A DNA stretch of 50,344 nucleotides from an uncultured bacterium (GCA_900547155.1 URFH01000019.1:1-50344), one strand, 5' to 3'; counted from the first letter of the stretch, positions 28,069 to 38,113 are shown. A program made the numbers and translations. The notes: generated from the letters alone by a model not told the origin.

Positions 28069-31000
28069 CTAGTCTTTGAATGTAGCGGGTGTTTCAAAGA
28101 AGTTTATATTCAGAAGCTCTGAATCAATGTCAGAAAGCGTTCTTTTCGGAGCTGATTTTCTCAAATCATCCGTATCTGACATCAGGTCAACTTCTTCGCC
28201 GCCTTTTTTCGCAACGGTGATATCCAAACCGATGGATTGAAGCTCTCTAACGAGTACTTTGAACGATTCAGGGATACCCGGTCTCGGAATGTTGTCGCCT
28301 TTAACGATAGCTTCGTATGCTCTGCTTCTTCCGTTGACGTCGTCGGACTTGATTGTCAACATTTCTTGCAGTGTATAAGCAGCACCGTAAGCTTCAAGCG
28401 CCCAAACCTCCATCTCACCGAATCTCTGGCCGCCGAATTGAGCTTTACCGCCCAGAGGCTGCTGCGTAACGAGTGAGTACGGGCCTGTGCTTCTTGCGTG
28501 GATTTTATCGTCAACAAGGTGAACGAGTTTCAGAATGTATGAAAGCCCTACAGCAATCGGCTCATCGAACGGCTCACCGGTTCTGCCGTCGATAAGATAA
28601 ACTTTACCGTCTTCTCTTACCCAGTCGCAGCCGGATTCTTTAATACCGCGGATAAGTTCCGCTTTTGTAGCTATTTCAGACATATTATCGCCGTACATTT
28701 CATCAAATGACGGAGCTTCGTAGTGGTCTTTTGTTAAATATGAAGCAAGACCGAGCAAGCATTCGTAAGTCTGGCCCACGTTCATACGTGAAGGAACACC
28801 CAGCGGGTTCAACACGATATCAACAGGAGTTCCGTCAGGCAAGAAAGGCATATCTTCTTTAGGAAGAATTCTCGAAACAATACCTTTGTTTCCGTGACGT
28901 CCGGAGAGTTTGTCACCGACAGAAACCTTACGTTTTTGAGCAATGTAAACTCTGATAACCGTATTTGCTCCCGGTGGCAGTTCATCGCCTTTTTCACGGT
29001 CAAATACTTTTACGTCGACAACGCGGCCGCCTTCTCCGTGAGGAACTCTCAAGGAATTGTCCTTAACATCTCTTGCTTTTTCAGCAAAGATAGCGCGGAG
29101 CAGTTTTTCTTCGGGCGGATGCTCAGATTCACCTTTCGGCGTAACTTTTCCGACCAGAATATCATCTGCATAAACTCTCGCACCGATTCTGACGATACCT
29201 CTTTCGTCTAAGTGGCGAAGTGATTCTTCAGAAACGTTCGGAACTTCTCTTGTTATTTCTTCGGGCCCGAGTTTTGTCTGACGGGCGTCGATTTCTAATT
29301 TTTCAATGTGAACCGAGGTGAAAATGTCATCCTGAACACATCTTTCAGAAAGCAGGATAGCATCCTCGAAGTTATATCCTTCCCACGGCATATATGCTAC
29401 CAGAATGTTTTTACCGAGTGAAAGTTCGCCCATATTTGTGGACGCGCCATCGGCAATTACATCACCTGCTTCGACTTTTTCGCCGTCACGAACAATCGGA
29501 CGCTGGTTAATGCAGGTATCCTGGTTGCTTCTTACGTATTTCATCAATTGATGTCTGTGGAGTTTACCCTCTTTATCTCTGATAAGGATTTCTTCACCTA
29601 CAACTTTTTCAACTACACCGTCGCAGTCAGAAACAAGAACCATTCCGGAGTCTTTTGCCGCTCTTTTTTCAAGACCGGTACCAACAACAGGTCTTTGAGT
29701 AATCAAAAGCGGTACAGCCTGACGTTGCATGTTTGACCCCATCAAGGCACGGTTTGCGTCATCGTGTTCAATGAACGGAATCAACGAAGTTGCAACCGAG
29801 ATAATCTGAATCGGGCAAACACCGATATAGTCAACCTTTTTAGAATCGCCCATTGTGAACTCTGAACGGTAACGAACAGGTACAAACGGGTGTTTTATAC
29901 TTCTGTCTTTGTTCAACTGCAAGTCAGCAGGTGCAATACGGAGGTTTTCTTCCTCATCGGCGGAAAGATAGTGAACTTCTTCCGTAACAACGCCGTCTTT
30001 AACAGCGAAGAACGGAGATTCCACAAAGCCGTAGTCATTAACTTTCGCGTGAGTAGCCAATGAACCGATAAGACCTGCGTTCGGACCTTCAGGAGTTTCT
30101 ACGGGACAAATACGTCCGTAATGCGACGGGTGGATGTCACGAACGGCAAAACCTGCACGTTCTCTAACAAGACCGCCGGGTCCGAGTGCCGAAATTCTTC
30201 TTTTGTGAGTTAATTCAGCCAAGGGGTTTGTCTGGTCCATGAACTGTGACAGCTGTGAAGAACCGAAGAACTCTTTTAATGAAGCAACTAACGGTTTAGT
30301 GTTCAAAAGGTTCAAAGGAGTGAGCGTTTCAGAATCCTGAAGCGTCATTCTTTCTTTTACGATTCTTTCGATTCTTGAAAGACCTACGCGGAACTGGTTT
30401 TGAAGAAGCTCGCCAACAGAGCGGATTCTTCTGTTTCCGAGGTGGTCGATATCATCAACAGAACCTTCATCGTAAGTCAAATTAATCAAATATTCGATTG
30501 AAGCAACGATATCCTGAACAGTGATTGTTCTCTGTGTTTCAGGAAGGTTCAAGCCGAGTTTTTTGTTCATTTTGTAACGGCCTACGCGTCCGATATCATA
30601 TTTCTTTTCATCAAAGAATCTTGCTTCAAGGATTGAACGTCCGCCGGCTGCTGACGCAGGGTCGCCGGGGCGGAGTTTTTTGTAGATTTCGATTAAAGCA
30701 TCATCAGTAGTTTCTGTAGTGTCTTTTTCCAGTGTTTTCTTCAGAAAATCAGGGTGTGTAAAAAGAGTTTCCATTTCAGAAACTGTGATACCAAGGGCTT
30801 TCAACAGAGTTGTAGCCAGAATTTTTCTGTTTTTGTCGATTTTAACGTAGATGTTGTCGTTAGAATCGGTTTCGATTTTCAACCATGCGCCTCTGTTAGG
30901 AATCAGGGTTGCGTTATAAAGGCGTTTACCGGTCGGAGAGATTTCGCGTTTGAAATACACGCCGGGAGAACGAACGATTTGTGATACAATTACACGTTCT

Positions 31001-31383
31001 GCACCGTTTACGATGAAAGTACCTTTGTCAGTCATGGTCGGGATGTCGCCGATATAGACTTCCTGTTCTTTGATTTCACCGGTATCACGGTTAATGAGCC
31101 TTACCATGACTCTTAATTGTTTAGCATAAGTAGCGTCATGGATTCTTGCTTCTTCTATTGAATATTTAGGATTGTCAAATGTATAGTTGGGAAGAAAATG
31201 AAGCTCCAATCTGCCCGTATAGTCTTTAATCGGGGAGAACGAGAGCAATTCTTCCTTTAAGCCTTCTTTAAGAAACCATTCAAAAGAATTCTTCTGAACT
31301 TCAATTAAATCCGGCAAATCATCCAATCTGGTATTCGGAATACCCATTGGAGTTACTCTGGTTGCGCATTTTTGTGTCGACAT
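28069..31383 (-). CDS. rpoB: RNA polymerase beta subunit
   Basis: RpoB forms one side of the active-site cleft. The 1104-residue protein has the usual landmarks: [15 protein letters not shown], the rifampicin-pocket region ([20 protein letters not shown], then [11 protein letters not shown]), [46 protein letters not shown] and [20 protein letters not shown]. The rifampicin-pocket residues Q, D, H, R and S look wild type. No large lineage insertion is obvious. A GCGAGG site precedes the ATG. The ribosomal protein genes that often precede rpoB are not adjacent; speB lies upstream instead. Confidence 0.97.
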   Translation of the reverse strand: MSTQKCATRVTPMGIPNTRLDDLPDLIEVQKNSFEWFLKEGLKEELLSFSPIKDYTGRLELHFLPNYTFDNPKYSIEEARIHDATYAKQLRVMVRLINRDTGEIKEQEVYIGDIPTMTDKGTFIVNGAERVIVSQIVRSPGVYFKREISPTGKRLYNATLIPNRGAWLKIETDSNDNIYVKIDKNRKILATTLLKALGITVSEMETLFTHPDFLKKTLEKDTTETTDDALIEIYKKLRPGDPASAAGGRSILEARFFDEKKYDIGRVGRYKMNKKLGLNLPETQRTITVQDIVASIEYLINLTYDEGSVDDIDHLGNRRIRSVGELLQNQFRVGLSRIERIVKERMTLQDSETLTPLNLLNTKPLVASLKEFFGSSQLSQFMDQTNPLAELTHKRRISALGPGGLVRERAGFAVRDIHPSHYGRICPVETPEGPNAGLIGSLATHAKVNDYGFVESPFFAVKDGVVTEEVHYLSADEEENLRIAPADLQLNKDRSIKHPFVPVRYRSEFTMGDSKKVDYIGVCPIQIISVATSLIPFIEHDDANRALMGSNMQRQAVPLLITQRPVVGTGLEKRAAKDSGMVLVSDCDGVVEKVVGEEILIRDKEGKLHRHQLMKYVRSNQDTCINQRPIVRDGEKVEAGDVIADGASTNMGELSLGKNILVAYMPWEGYNFEDAILLSERCVQDDIFTSVHIEKLEIDARQTKLGPEEITREVPNVSEESLRHLDERGIVRIGARVYADDILVGKVTPKGESEHPPEEKLLRAIFAEKARDVKDNSLRVPHGEGGRVVDVKVFDREKGDELPPGANTVIRVYIAQKRKVSVGDKLSGRHGNKGIVSRILPKEDMPFLPDGTPVDIVLNPLGVPSRMNVGQTYECLLGLASYLTKDHYEAPSFDEMYGDNMSEIATKAELIRGIKESGCDWVREDGKVYLIDGRTGEPFDEPIAVGLSYILKLVHLVDDKIHARSTGPYSLVTQQPLGGKAQFGGQRFGEMEVWALEAYGAAYTLQEMLTIKSDDVNGRSRAYEAIVKGDNIPRPGIPESFKVLVRELQSIGLDITVAKKGGEEVDLMSDTDDLRKSAPKRTLSDIDSELLNINFFETPATFKD

Positions 31384-31520
31384 TTATTTACCTCGCTAAA
31401 TGTGGCGTACTACTAATATTTATAAACAGTTTTTATATTTTTTTGTGCACTGATTACTTATGTTTTTGCTGTGTTTTAATATGAATAAAGACATTTTTAC
31501 CCATATCTAACCATTCTACT

Positions 31521-31548
31521 ATCTTACCCGCTAAATCATGGTAGTCAA
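31521..31548 (-). promoter_or_regulatory. Candidate promoter for rpoB-rpoC1-rpoC2
   Basis: On the minus strand TTGACT (31543-31548) and TAAGAT (31521-31526) are separated by 16 bases. The implied leader is about 130 bases and AT-rich. A protein-like, stop-bounded frame overlaps this promoter (31454-31564). Confidence 0.45.
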
Positions 31549-31668
31549 GAAAAACAGGGGCTTTTTAGATTTTTAGTGAAATATATTTTAACAATTGCGT
31601 TTTTTAAAAGACAAAATCACCCGAAATCAGCGATATAATTGCATTTGGCTGTCAACCCTGCCACAGGG

Positions 31669-32505
31669 TTATAAAATCATCAAAACATCACGGACAACTT
31701 TTGTTGCAACAGCCGTCGAAACTTCACTTTTATCATAATCCGGCGCCAACTCCACCACATCAGCTCCGACAATATCAAATTTTGAAAGATATTTCAGCCA
31801 TTCTCTAAGCTGGTGATAAGTAAAACCGCCTGCTTCCGGCGTACCGGTTCCGGACATAATTGACGGGTCCAGAACATCAAGGTCAATTGTTAAAAATATT
31901 TTTTTCTCCTTAAATTTTTCCAGTCCGTCGAAAGAATCAATCAATGTTGAGTACTTTTTCATCAAATCGAATTCTTCTTTTGTTCCAGAACGGATACCGA
32001 TTTGTTTTATATTTTCAAATCCTGCAATTTCACCGATTCTTCTGATTACGGAAGCGTGAGAATTTTTCTCACCAAGATAATCATCCCTCAAATCAGTATG
32101 AGCATCAAAATGAATGACGCACAAATCATTGAAAAGGTTCCTGCAAGCCTTAAAAGCAGGCAATGTAACGAGATGTTCACCGCCGATTCCCAAAAATTTC
32201 TTTCCGGCGGCATAAATTTCATCTACATTTTTTTCAATCAAATCCAAAGACGTCTGAGTGTTTCCAAGAGGAAATTCCAGCTCTCCCGCGTCAAAAAATT
32301 TTACATCGTTCAAATCCTTATCAAAATCCGGCGAATATTCCTCAAGCCCCCAGGAAGCCAACCTTATCCTTTCCGGCGCAAACCTGCTGCCCGGCCGGTA
32401 AGAGCACGTGCCGTCAAAAGGAAGTCCGACCATAACAATCTTCGCTTCATCATACGAGGACAGCGAACCCATCCAATCTTTGCTCAAAAAAGGCCCGGAA
32501 AGCAT
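31669..32505 (-). CDS. speB: Agmatinase-family ureohydrolase
   Basis: SpeB hydrolyses agmatine to putrescine and urea. The 278-residue protein has the three metal-binding signatures of the arginase/agmatinase superfamily: GIGGEHLVTLP, VIHFDAHTDLRDDY and TIDLDVLDPS, with the manganese-binding histidines and aspartates intact. CSYRPGSRFAPERIR near the N-terminus and GGFTYHQLREWL fit agmatinases. It overlaps the pilO stop by one base (TAATG), so it is expressed with the pilus genes even though no functional link is known. No arginine decarboxylase is in the window, so the polyamine role is inferred from the family. Confidence 0.88.
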   Translation of the reverse strand: MLSGPFLSKDWMGSLSSYDEAKIVMVGLPFDGTCSYRPGSRFAPERIRLASWGLEEYSPDFDKDLNDVKFFDAGELEFPLGNTQTSLDLIEKNVDEIYAAGKKFLGIGGEHLVTLPAFKACRNLFNDLCVIHFDAHTDLRDDYLGEKNSHASVIRRIGEIAGFENIKQIGIRSGTKEEFDLMKKYSTLIDSFDGLEKFKEKKIFLTIDLDVLDPSIMSGTGTPEAGGFTYHQLREWLKYLSKFDIVGADVVELAPDYDKSEVSTAVATKVVRDVLMIL

Positions 32506-33068
32506 TAGCTTACCTTTTTAGAGTAAAGTACAATTTTAATATTTCCACCGAGAATATTTCTGTCTCTTTCATAAGGGGTAATTTCAAGCTTAGAAATATT
32601 TATCAGGTAAGGATAATTGTAAATATCCTGAAAATATGATTTAAACTGCGGATATGTACCGTAAAGCTGCATGCTGATTTCACATACGTTGTATTCTGAC
32701 TGAACATTTTGATAAACAAGGTCATCAGCAGGAGCCATGTTATATGCAATCGAATAGAGTTTCAATTTGTTGTATTTTGCTGCCTGAATAACATCCTCAA
32801 ACATCACCCCGAAAGAAGACATTGAGTCAGAGGTGGGCGTATCATTTTTATAAATAGGTTTTGTGATAGCGCTTTCTTTTTGCACATGCGCAGCTTTGGC
32901 AGATTCCAAATCAGCGATTTGCTGTTTTATTTGTGCAATCTGTTCTTTTGAACTGTTCAAATCCTTATAGGAGTTATAAGTTCCGGTAATCGCCGGTATC
33001 AAAAGATATAGTCCGTATACTGCCGCACAAATTATTATTGCTAATCCGATTGTTAAATTCTTATTCAC
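32505..33068 (-). CDS. pilO: PilO-like type IV pilus inner-membrane protein
   Basis: PilO pairs with PilN to link the cytoplasmic PilM ring to the periplasmic part of the type IV pilus machine. The 187-residue product has one N-terminal membrane helix (about residues 8-28), a periplasmic coiled coil (SSKEQIAQIKQQIADLESAK) and a C-terminal ferredoxin-like region with LYGTYPQFKSYFQDIYNYP, the usual PilO signature. The start codon is GTG, six bases after AAAGGAT. It follows the pilMN fusion by 23 bases, which supports the assignment. Sequence similarity is limited, as is normal for PilO. Confidence 0.75.
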   Translation of the reverse strand: MNKNLTIGLAIIICAAVYGLYLLIPAITGTYNSYKDLNSSKEQIAQIKQQIADLESAKAAHVQKESAITKPIYKNDTPTSDSMSSFGVMFEDVIQAAKYNKLKLYSIAYNMAPADDLVYQNVQSEYNVCEISMQLYGTYPQFKSYFQDIYNYPYLINISKLEITPYERDRNILGGNIKIVLYSKKVS

Positions 33069-33091
33069 TTATTTATCCTTTTCACTATTTA

Positions 33092-34783
33092 TTAAAATGA
33101 AGTTAAATCCTGTAATTTAGGTATTGAAAGCCCGCCTTTTGCTTCAGGTTCGCCGCCTTCACCATCCGGGTTTTCAAGCAATTTTGCTGCTTCTTCGGCT
33201 GCTTTCGCCAGCATTGCCGCATAAGCAGGGTTGGTAAGGCTGAAAGTATATTGAGCATTTGAATCTTTTTCAATATCAATAGCTCCGCCCATATCATCCA
33301 CTTTCAGCTCGGAAAGTATCAAATCCGATTCGGGAACCAGAGCTTTTACACTGCGGTAGAAAAGATACAAATCATTTACCGATACAGTCTGACCGCTGAT
33401 TTTATATGCGTCATTACCCTCGCCGATAAAGGTGTTAATCCAGACTTTTGCAGGGATTTCCGCACCCAGCGCAGAGAAATATAGGACTTTATTTTTAGTA
33501 GTTTTATCTATTTGCTTTGCAGCAGCATAAATATCTATCTTATTTTTATCTTTTTGCAGCTTGTTGAGCTGTTCGTTTAATGTCGCTATTTCCTGCTCAT
33601 TTTGCCCTTTCTGTGAAGCAAAAGTTGCACCGATACCGCTCACCATTTTTTGACCGGCAAAACAGAGCCCGCCGACAATAGCCGCAATAATAACGCCATA
33701 AATCAAAATCTGATCGCCGGACATTTCAATTTCTTTGCCCATAAGCTCGAAAGTAACAGAATCAGGAGCTGCTTTCTTTTCTGATGAGAGGAAATTGAGC
33801 TGCAATGCCCAGTTTCTTGCTGTATAAATAGCAGCACCGATTGATTCGGGGGTAATTGCGTTCTGATAGTTAGGCAGAATATTGAGGTTCACATCCATAA
33901 TGGGCTGTTTTGCAAATTTATTGCATTCAAGGAACACAACATTAGCTCTTTGTCCGCTCATATGCAGTGCAAGGGCTTCTGCGCTTACATCATTTGTTTC
34001 ACTTATAATCAAAAGCTTTTCTGTCGGATATTTTGCAAGTACAGCCGAAGCAGCCTGCGAAATAGCAACGTAAACTTCGTCACCGTTAAAGGCTTTAATC
34101 GCCATCGGGTCTTCAAAATATTCAATAACGTTATGTTCAAGCATTGAGAACACAGAATAGCTGTTCTGGGAAATCAAAAGAATATTCCAGTTCGGATCGC
34201 CAGCAACAAGCCCTTTTGTTATTTCCGTAAACTCAAGAGCCTTTATAAGTGACGAATTTGTATTTTCAATAGCAAGAAGATTTGCTCCGAGCTCTTCAAA
34301 AACCTGTTTGATATTATTTACCATAGATTCTTGAACAGCAGAGAAGAGAATATATCTATTGTCCGATTTATTGTTAGCATTAACTTCCACCCAGCTGACG
34401 ACAGGAGGATTTTTCTTAAAAATGTAATTCTGTTCAACATCAGAAGTCAAAGCAGTAGTTACACCTTCGTCATCCAGCACCGTAGGTAAGAAAGTATGCC
34501 CGAAAAATACGTTAGGCAGGTTTAAAACAACATTTGCCTTGGACGGAAGAATTTTTAATTCCTGAAATAACTCATTGAGAACAATTCTAAATGAATTAAA
34601 ATCCTCAATTTCTCTTGTTTGAGGGTTGTATTCCAGAGGGCGGTTTGCATATTTCAAAACCTGGTGGTTTCCCGGGTCAACAACAATCATTTCCAATCCG
34701 ACGTTTTGAGAAATAGAAACGCCGACGTTAACTTTGTTACTTAAAGAAAATTTTGCTAATAATTCGTTTAAAAAATCACTCAT
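33092..34783 (-). CDS. PilM-PilN fusion protein of the type IV pilus
   Basis: The 563-residue protein joins two pilus parts. Residues of about 15-330 form an actin-like PilM-type domain (NVGVSISQNVGLEMIVVD, NVVLNLPNVFF, VFEELGANLLAIE, NILLISQNSYS). One membrane helix follows at about 358-377, then a coiled coil (QEIATLNEQLNKLQKDKNKI) and a PilN-type ferredoxin-like domain (VWINTFIGEGNDAYKISGQT). In most bacteria pilM and pilN are separate genes. The next gene is PilO-like, matching the pilM-N-O order. The C-terminus is acidic and glycine-rich (about 535-550). PilP and PilQ are absent from the window. Confidence 0.78.
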   Translation of the reverse strand: MSDFLNELLAKFSLSNKVNVGVSISQNVGLEMIVVDPGNHQVLKYANRPLEYNPQTREIEDFNSFRIVLNELFQELKILPSKANVVLNLPNVFFGHTFLPTVLDDEGVTTALTSDVEQNYIFKKNPPVVSWVEVNANNKSDNRYILFSAVQESMVNNIKQVFEELGANLLAIENTNSSLIKALEFTEITKGLVAGDPNWNILLISQNSYSVFSMLEHNVIEYFEDPMAIKAFNGDEVYVAISQAASAVLAKYPTEKLLIISETNDVSAEALALHMSGQRANVVFLECNKFAKQPIMDVNLNILPNYQNAITPESIGAAIYTARNWALQLNFLSSEKKAAPDSVTFELMGKEIEMSGDQILIYGVIIAAIVGGLCFAGQKMVSGIGATFASQKGQNEQEIATLNEQLNKLQKDKNKIDIYAAAKQIDKTTKNKVLYFSALGAEIPAKVWINTFIGEGNDAYKISGQTVSVNDLYLFYRSVKALVPESDLILSELKVDDMGGAIDIEKDSNAQYTFSLTNPAYAAMLAKAAEEAAKLLENPDGEGGEPEAKGGLSIPKLQDLTSF

Positions 34784-34826
34784 CTATAATTCCAAATCTT
34801 TCATTGCATACAATTCTATGATTGAC

Positions 34827-34855
34827 ATTATATTATAGTATAATAATCATGGCAA
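34827..34855 (-). promoter_or_regulatory. Promoter for the pilMN-pilO-speB operon
   Basis: On the minus strand TTGCCA (34850-34855) and a perfect TATAAT (34827-34832) are exactly 17 bases apart, about 45 bases before the pilMN ATG. The same AT-rich stretch must serve rlmB on the other strand, where TATAAT at 34839-34844 has no good -35 partner. Confidence 0.6.
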
Positions 34856-34880
34856 TAATTTAATACTAACGGATGAGAAA

Positions 34881-35633
34881 ATGGATATTAACAATTACAT
34901 ATACGGCAGAAACAGCGTCATAGAGGCACTTAATTCACAAAGTAACAGAATTAACAAAATATTAATTTCCCAAAATGTTTCTAAAGATACAAGAATAAAT
35001 GAAATAATTAAGCTGGCAAAAGAAAATAACGTAATATTTCAATTTGTACCGAAAGAAAAGTTCAAAGACCTTGCCCTGCTGCCTCATCAGGGGGTTGCGG
35101 CTTATGTTTCTCCCGTAAAATACCATGACATTGACGAATTTCTCTCACAAAAAGACAATAAAAATTATAAAAAACTTGTAATACTCGACGGAGTGGAGGA
35201 TCCGCACAATTTCGGAGCAATTGCACGAACAGCGCTCTGCGCAGGCTTTGACGGCATTATAATTCCCTCAAGGCGCAACGCGCAGGTAAATGCAACCGTC
35301 GAAAAAACCTCGGCGGGAGCTATTAACCACCTCCCTGTAATGCAGGTTAATAGCCTGTCAAGCACAATTGCAAAGCTCAAAGATAACGACTACTGGATAA
35401 TTGCCGCAGACGCAAAAGGAAAAGATAATTACTTTGACGTGGATTTCACGAACATGAACATTGCTCTGATTATGGGCGGAGAGGAAACCGGTGTTTCAAA
35501 AGGCAACATGAAGCAATCAGATTTCGTAGTCAAAATCCCAATGTTAAGAAATTTTAACTCTTTAAATGTTTCAAACGCAGCAGCAGCAATAATCTATGAA
35601 ATTGTTCGTCAAAATATAAAAAACAAGGTTTAG
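34881..35633 (+). CDS. rlmB: 23S rRNA/tRNA 2'-O-methyltransferase, SpoU/TrmH family (RlmB-like)
   Basis: The 250-residue protein has an N-terminal RNA-binding substrate domain (YIYGRNSVIEAL, ILISQNV, LPHQGVAAYVSP) and a C-terminal SPOUT methyltransferase domain with the three family motifs: LDGVEDPHNFGAIARTA, IALIMGGEETGVS and VKIPMLRNFNSLNVSNAAAA. This layout fits RlmB, which methylates a guanosine in 23S rRNA, although TrmH-type tRNA specificity cannot be excluded. A GGATGAG site precedes the ATG. The primary sigma factor gene follows after 71 bases. Confidence 0.88.
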   Translation: MDINNYIYGRNSVIEALNSQSNRINKILISQNVSKDTRINEIIKLAKENNVIFQFVPKEKFKDLALLPHQGVAAYVSPVKYHDIDEFLSQKDNKNYKKLVILDGVEDPHNFGAIARTALCAGFDGIIIPSRRNAQVNATVEKTSAGAINHLPVMQVNSLSSTIAKLKDNDYWIIAADAKGKDNYFDVDFTNMNIALIMGGEETGVSKGNMKQSDFVVKIPMLRNFNSLNVSNAAAAIIYEIVRQNIKNKV

Positions 35634-35704
35634 AATTATTAAAAAGTGGGCATTAATAAAATATAAGGATAGAATTTTATTAACAGCCCGAATCAGGAGA
35701 TACG

Positions 35705-36706
35705 ATGGTAAACAAGACTGACAAATTTGCTAACGAAGAAGCAGAAACAGTTGAAAATGAAGAGGTTTCGCTGGAGGATTTGAACCAGCCGTCCGACGAT
35801 GAAGACCTAATCATGTCGGTGGAAGAACCAAAAACAGAAGAAAGCGCCAGCACGGTCAATGCTGACGATTCGGTGAAGATTTATCTTCAACAGATTGGCA
35901 AAATCCCGCTTTTGACAGCCGAAGAAGAGCTCCATGTAGCAAAAGAAATCAAAGACAACAACTCTGAATCAGCAAAAGAAACCCTTATTAATGCAAATCT
36001 GAGGCTTGTTGTCAGCATTGCTAAAAAATACATCGGACGCGGCTTATCGTTCCTTGATTTGATTCAGGAGGGCAACATGGGGCTTATGAAAGCCGCTGAA
36101 AAGTTTGATTACGAAAAGGGATACAAGTTTTCAACCTATGCGACATGGTGGATTCAGCAATCCATCACCCGCGCAATCGCTGACAAGTCCAGAATAATCA
36201 GACTTCCTGTCCATATGATTGAAACATTAAGTAAAATTAAGAAAGTTACCGTGGATTTAACAACAGAAACGGGGAAAATCCCTTCAAAAGAAGAAATCGC
36301 GTACAAAGTCGGAATTCCGGTTAATAAACTTTCTGCGCTTATAAAAGCTGCACAATCCACCATAAGTATCGAAACACCCGCAACAGTCAAGGATGAATCC
36401 TCAAAACTGGGCGATTTTATTGTCGATGAGAGCACAATTTCACCGGACACAAAAGTAACACAGGAAAATCTCTTTGATGACATAAGAAAAATGCTCAACC
36501 AGCTCAGCCCGAAAGAGCGTGATGTTCTAATTTTGCGATACGGGCTAAATGACGACGGAATGAGAAAAACCCTCGAAGAAATCGGCACCCGTTACGGCGT
36601 TTCGCGCGAAAGAATCCGCCAGATTGAAAATCGCGCTATCAGCAAGCTTAAAAAGTTATGCAAAAACAACAATCTTAATAAAAATTTGAAAAATTATTTT
36701 AATTAA
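35705..36706 (+). CDS. rpoD: Primary sigma factor (sigma-70, RpoD/SigA)
   Basis: The 333-residue protein has an acidic, disordered N-terminus in place of a full region 1.1. Region 1.2 follows ([21 protein letters not shown]), then region 2 ([58 protein letters not shown]), region 3 and region 4 ([20 protein letters not shown]). The -10-binding and -35-binding helices are complete. The tail after region 4 is short and asparagine/lysine-rich. CAGGAG precedes the ATG. The conserved region 2 aromatics agree with the TATAAT-like -10 boxes seen in this window. A tandem pair of hairpin elements follows the stop. Confidence 0.93.
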   Translation: MVNKTDKFANEEAETVENEEVSLEDLNQPSDDEDLIMSVEEPKTEESASTVNADDSVKIYLQQIGKIPLLTAEEELHVAKEIKDNNSESAKETLINANLRLVVSIAKKYIGRGLSFLDLIQEGNMGLMKAAEKFDYEKGYKFSTYATWWIQQSITRAIADKSRIIRLPVHMIETLSKIKKVTVDLTTETGKIPSKEEIAYKVGIPVNKLSALIKAAQSTISIETPATVKDESSKLGDFIVDESTISPDTKVTQENLFDDIRKMLNQLSPKERDVLILRYGLNDDGMRKTLEEIGTRYGVSRERIRQIENRAISKLKKLCKNNNLNKNLKNYFN

Positions 36707-36731
36707 TTTTGATTGGAATTGTTGATTGGGC

Positions 36732-36814
36732 GTAAAAATCTGGTTTTATTTATTTTTCTAGCTCGATTCGCTGCGCTCATAGGCGTCGAAAAATAAATAA
36801 AACCAGATTTTTAC
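36732..36814 (-). repeat. Type A hairpin element, copy 7 (inverted)
   Basis: On the minus strand GTAAAAA, private stem TCTGGTTT, the conserved inner arm and core with apex GC-GCA-GC, then AAACCAGA and TTTTTAC. The arms pair perfectly over 22 bases or more. It lies 25 bases after the sigma-factor stop, sense strand opposite to that gene. Confidence 0.87.
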
Positions 36815-36847
36815 TTTGGAAGTCCCCCCTGTGATTTTTATATAAAA

Positions 36848-36940
36848 GAAAAAGCAGGGATTTTTGCTTTAGAGTGACTATGGGGGAGCCCTGAAAGGGC
36901 GGAGGAATCGGAACGGCAAAGCAAAAATCCCTGCTTTTTC
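36848..36940 (+). repeat. Type B hairpin element, copy 8
   Basis: This is the cleanest copy. The outer arms (36848-36870 and 36918-36940) pair perfectly over 23 bases. The internal loop is TGACTATGGGGGA against GGAGGAATCGGAAC. The apical arm is GCCCT-GAA-AGGGC with a GAA triloop. The next 100 bases (36941-37041) hold nothing I can identify. Confidence 0.88.
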
Positions 36941-37041
36941 GCTCCGACCCGATAATCAGCCCATTCCCCGTAGTAAAAGTAGCAAAACATCAATTTTTAC
37001 CCAAAATCGCCCAAAACCTGATATCCGCTAAACTAAGTATT

Positions 37042-37069
37042 TTAACTTTTCGATAAAATATGATATACT
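37042..37069 (+). promoter_or_regulatory. Promoter for the prepilin-like gene
   Basis: TTAACT (37042-37047) and TATACT (37064-37069) are 16 bases apart, about 35 bases upstream of the ATG at 37105. Confidence 0.5.
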
Positions 37070-37104
37070 TATGAAAGAATTAGTTGTAATTATAGAAAGA
37101 GTTT

Positions 37105-37821
37105 ATGCTGCAGTTAAAACATAGTAAAGGATTTAGTACTACAGAAACGTTGACAGTATTTGTCATCGTTATAATAATAGGCGCACTGATTATTTCCGGC
37201 CTTATTCACAATGCCCAGAGGCTCGAAACAGTCAGCCAGGTAAAAAAGGCATATAACACTTTCAATAAAGCTTACAATCTTGCAAAAATGCAGGAAGGCG
37301 GCCCCGAAAGCTGGGCAAGAACTAAATATCCTGTAATTGACTATTACAAAATTCTTAAAAAATACGTAAGAATTACACATATGGACATCCCCGCACATCT
37401 TTCCGGCCTGATTTATTACGGAATCGGCGGAGATCAGGAAATTTATGTTTCCAGAAATGAAGCTGTTCTCGGACGCCTTGAAGACGGCTCTATTATCAGA
37501 ATCGCAAACATAAATCCACGCTGCAACTCCGTTCACGGCTCCTCCACCGCACTTAGAAATGTATGCGGCGAATTGTTTATCCAAATCAGAGATATAAACG
37601 GAAATGTTACGTTAACAAATTCGATTCTTGGAAAAAATACCTTTGTATTCTATATTACGACCGAAGGCTTTGTCCCGGTGGGCTCAAAAGGCAGCAAAGA
37701 AGACGCACAATATATGTGCAGCAAGTCCAACAACCTCAAAACAGACAGCAGAAGCTGTACTGCCTGGGCGCTGGCTAAAGAAAATCTTGACTACCTTTCC
37801 CGCCAGATTAAATGGGACTAG
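37105..37821 (+). CDS. Type IV prepilin-like protein
   Basis: The 238-residue product has a class III prepilin leader: a short basic stretch (MLQLKHSK), the prepilin-peptidase site G|F, a glutamate at mature position 5 (FSTTE), and a hydrophobic helix (TLTVFVIVIIIGALIISGL). The remaining roughly 200 residues form a globular head with several cysteines (PRCNS, NVCGE, YMCSKS, SCTAW) that could form disulfides. It fits a minor pilin or pseudopilin and matches the pilM-N-O genes 3 kb away. AAAGAG precedes the ATG. The convergent gene on the right ends seven bases after its stop. Confidence 0.82.
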   Translation: MLQLKHSKGFSTTETLTVFVIVIIIGALIISGLIHNAQRLETVSQVKKAYNTFNKAYNLAKMQEGGPESWARTKYPVIDYYKILKKYVRITHMDIPAHLSGLIYYGIGGDQEIYVSRNEAVLGRLEDGSIIRIANINPRCNSVHGSSTALRNVCGELFIQIRDINGNVTLTNSILGKNTFVFYITTEGFVPVGSKGSKEDAQYMCSKSNNLKTDSRSCTAWALAKENLDYLSRQIKWD

Positions 37822-37828
37822 AAATAGC

Positions 37829-38107
37829 TCAGTTTTCGCAGCTCATGTAACCGAGAATGCTGAACGCCGTAATTTTCTCATCTGAAATGTTCAGCCATTC
37901 ATATTTCGGGCTGTCAACATTGCAGCTGCATTCGTCAAAATGATGGCAGATTGTTGCGTCTTTGAGCGTCAAAATATGCTTAATCATTTCATGCTTATCC
38001 CGCACAAAGGTGCCGTAAATCTTAAATGATTCGGTAAAAACAACGATTTCCGTAACTCCGCCCGTCATATCCGACACTTTGATGATTTTTTCAATAATAT
38101 CTGACAT
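37829..38107 (-). CDS. Small protein of unknown function with sequestered ribosome-binding site
   Basis: I do not recognise the family. The 92-residue product has no signal peptide or membrane helix. It has a predicted mixed alpha/beta fold (TEIVVFTESFKIYGTFV), a Cys/His patch (CHHFDECSC) that could bind a metal, and an ending ILGYMSCEN. A very strong AAAAGGAGG lies seven bases before the ATG, and its exact reverse complement occurs about 90 bases upstream in the leader, so translation may be switched by RNA structure. It is downstream of, and on the same strand as, the glyoxalase-family gene. Confidence 0.75.
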   Translation of the reverse strand: MSDIIEKIIKVSDMTGGVTEIVVFTESFKIYGTFVRDKHEMIKHILTLKDATICHHFDECSCNVDSPKYEWLNISDEKITAFSILGYMSCEN

Positions 38108-38113
38108 AAAAAA

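Noticed and set aside
32002..32508. 168-codon plus-strand frame across speB
   Set aside because: It is antisense to the agmatinase metal-binding motifs.
37114..37584. 156-codon minus-strand frame inside the prepilin gene
   Set aside because: It is antisense to a well-supported prepilin, and its cysteine-rich composition is typical of shadow frames.
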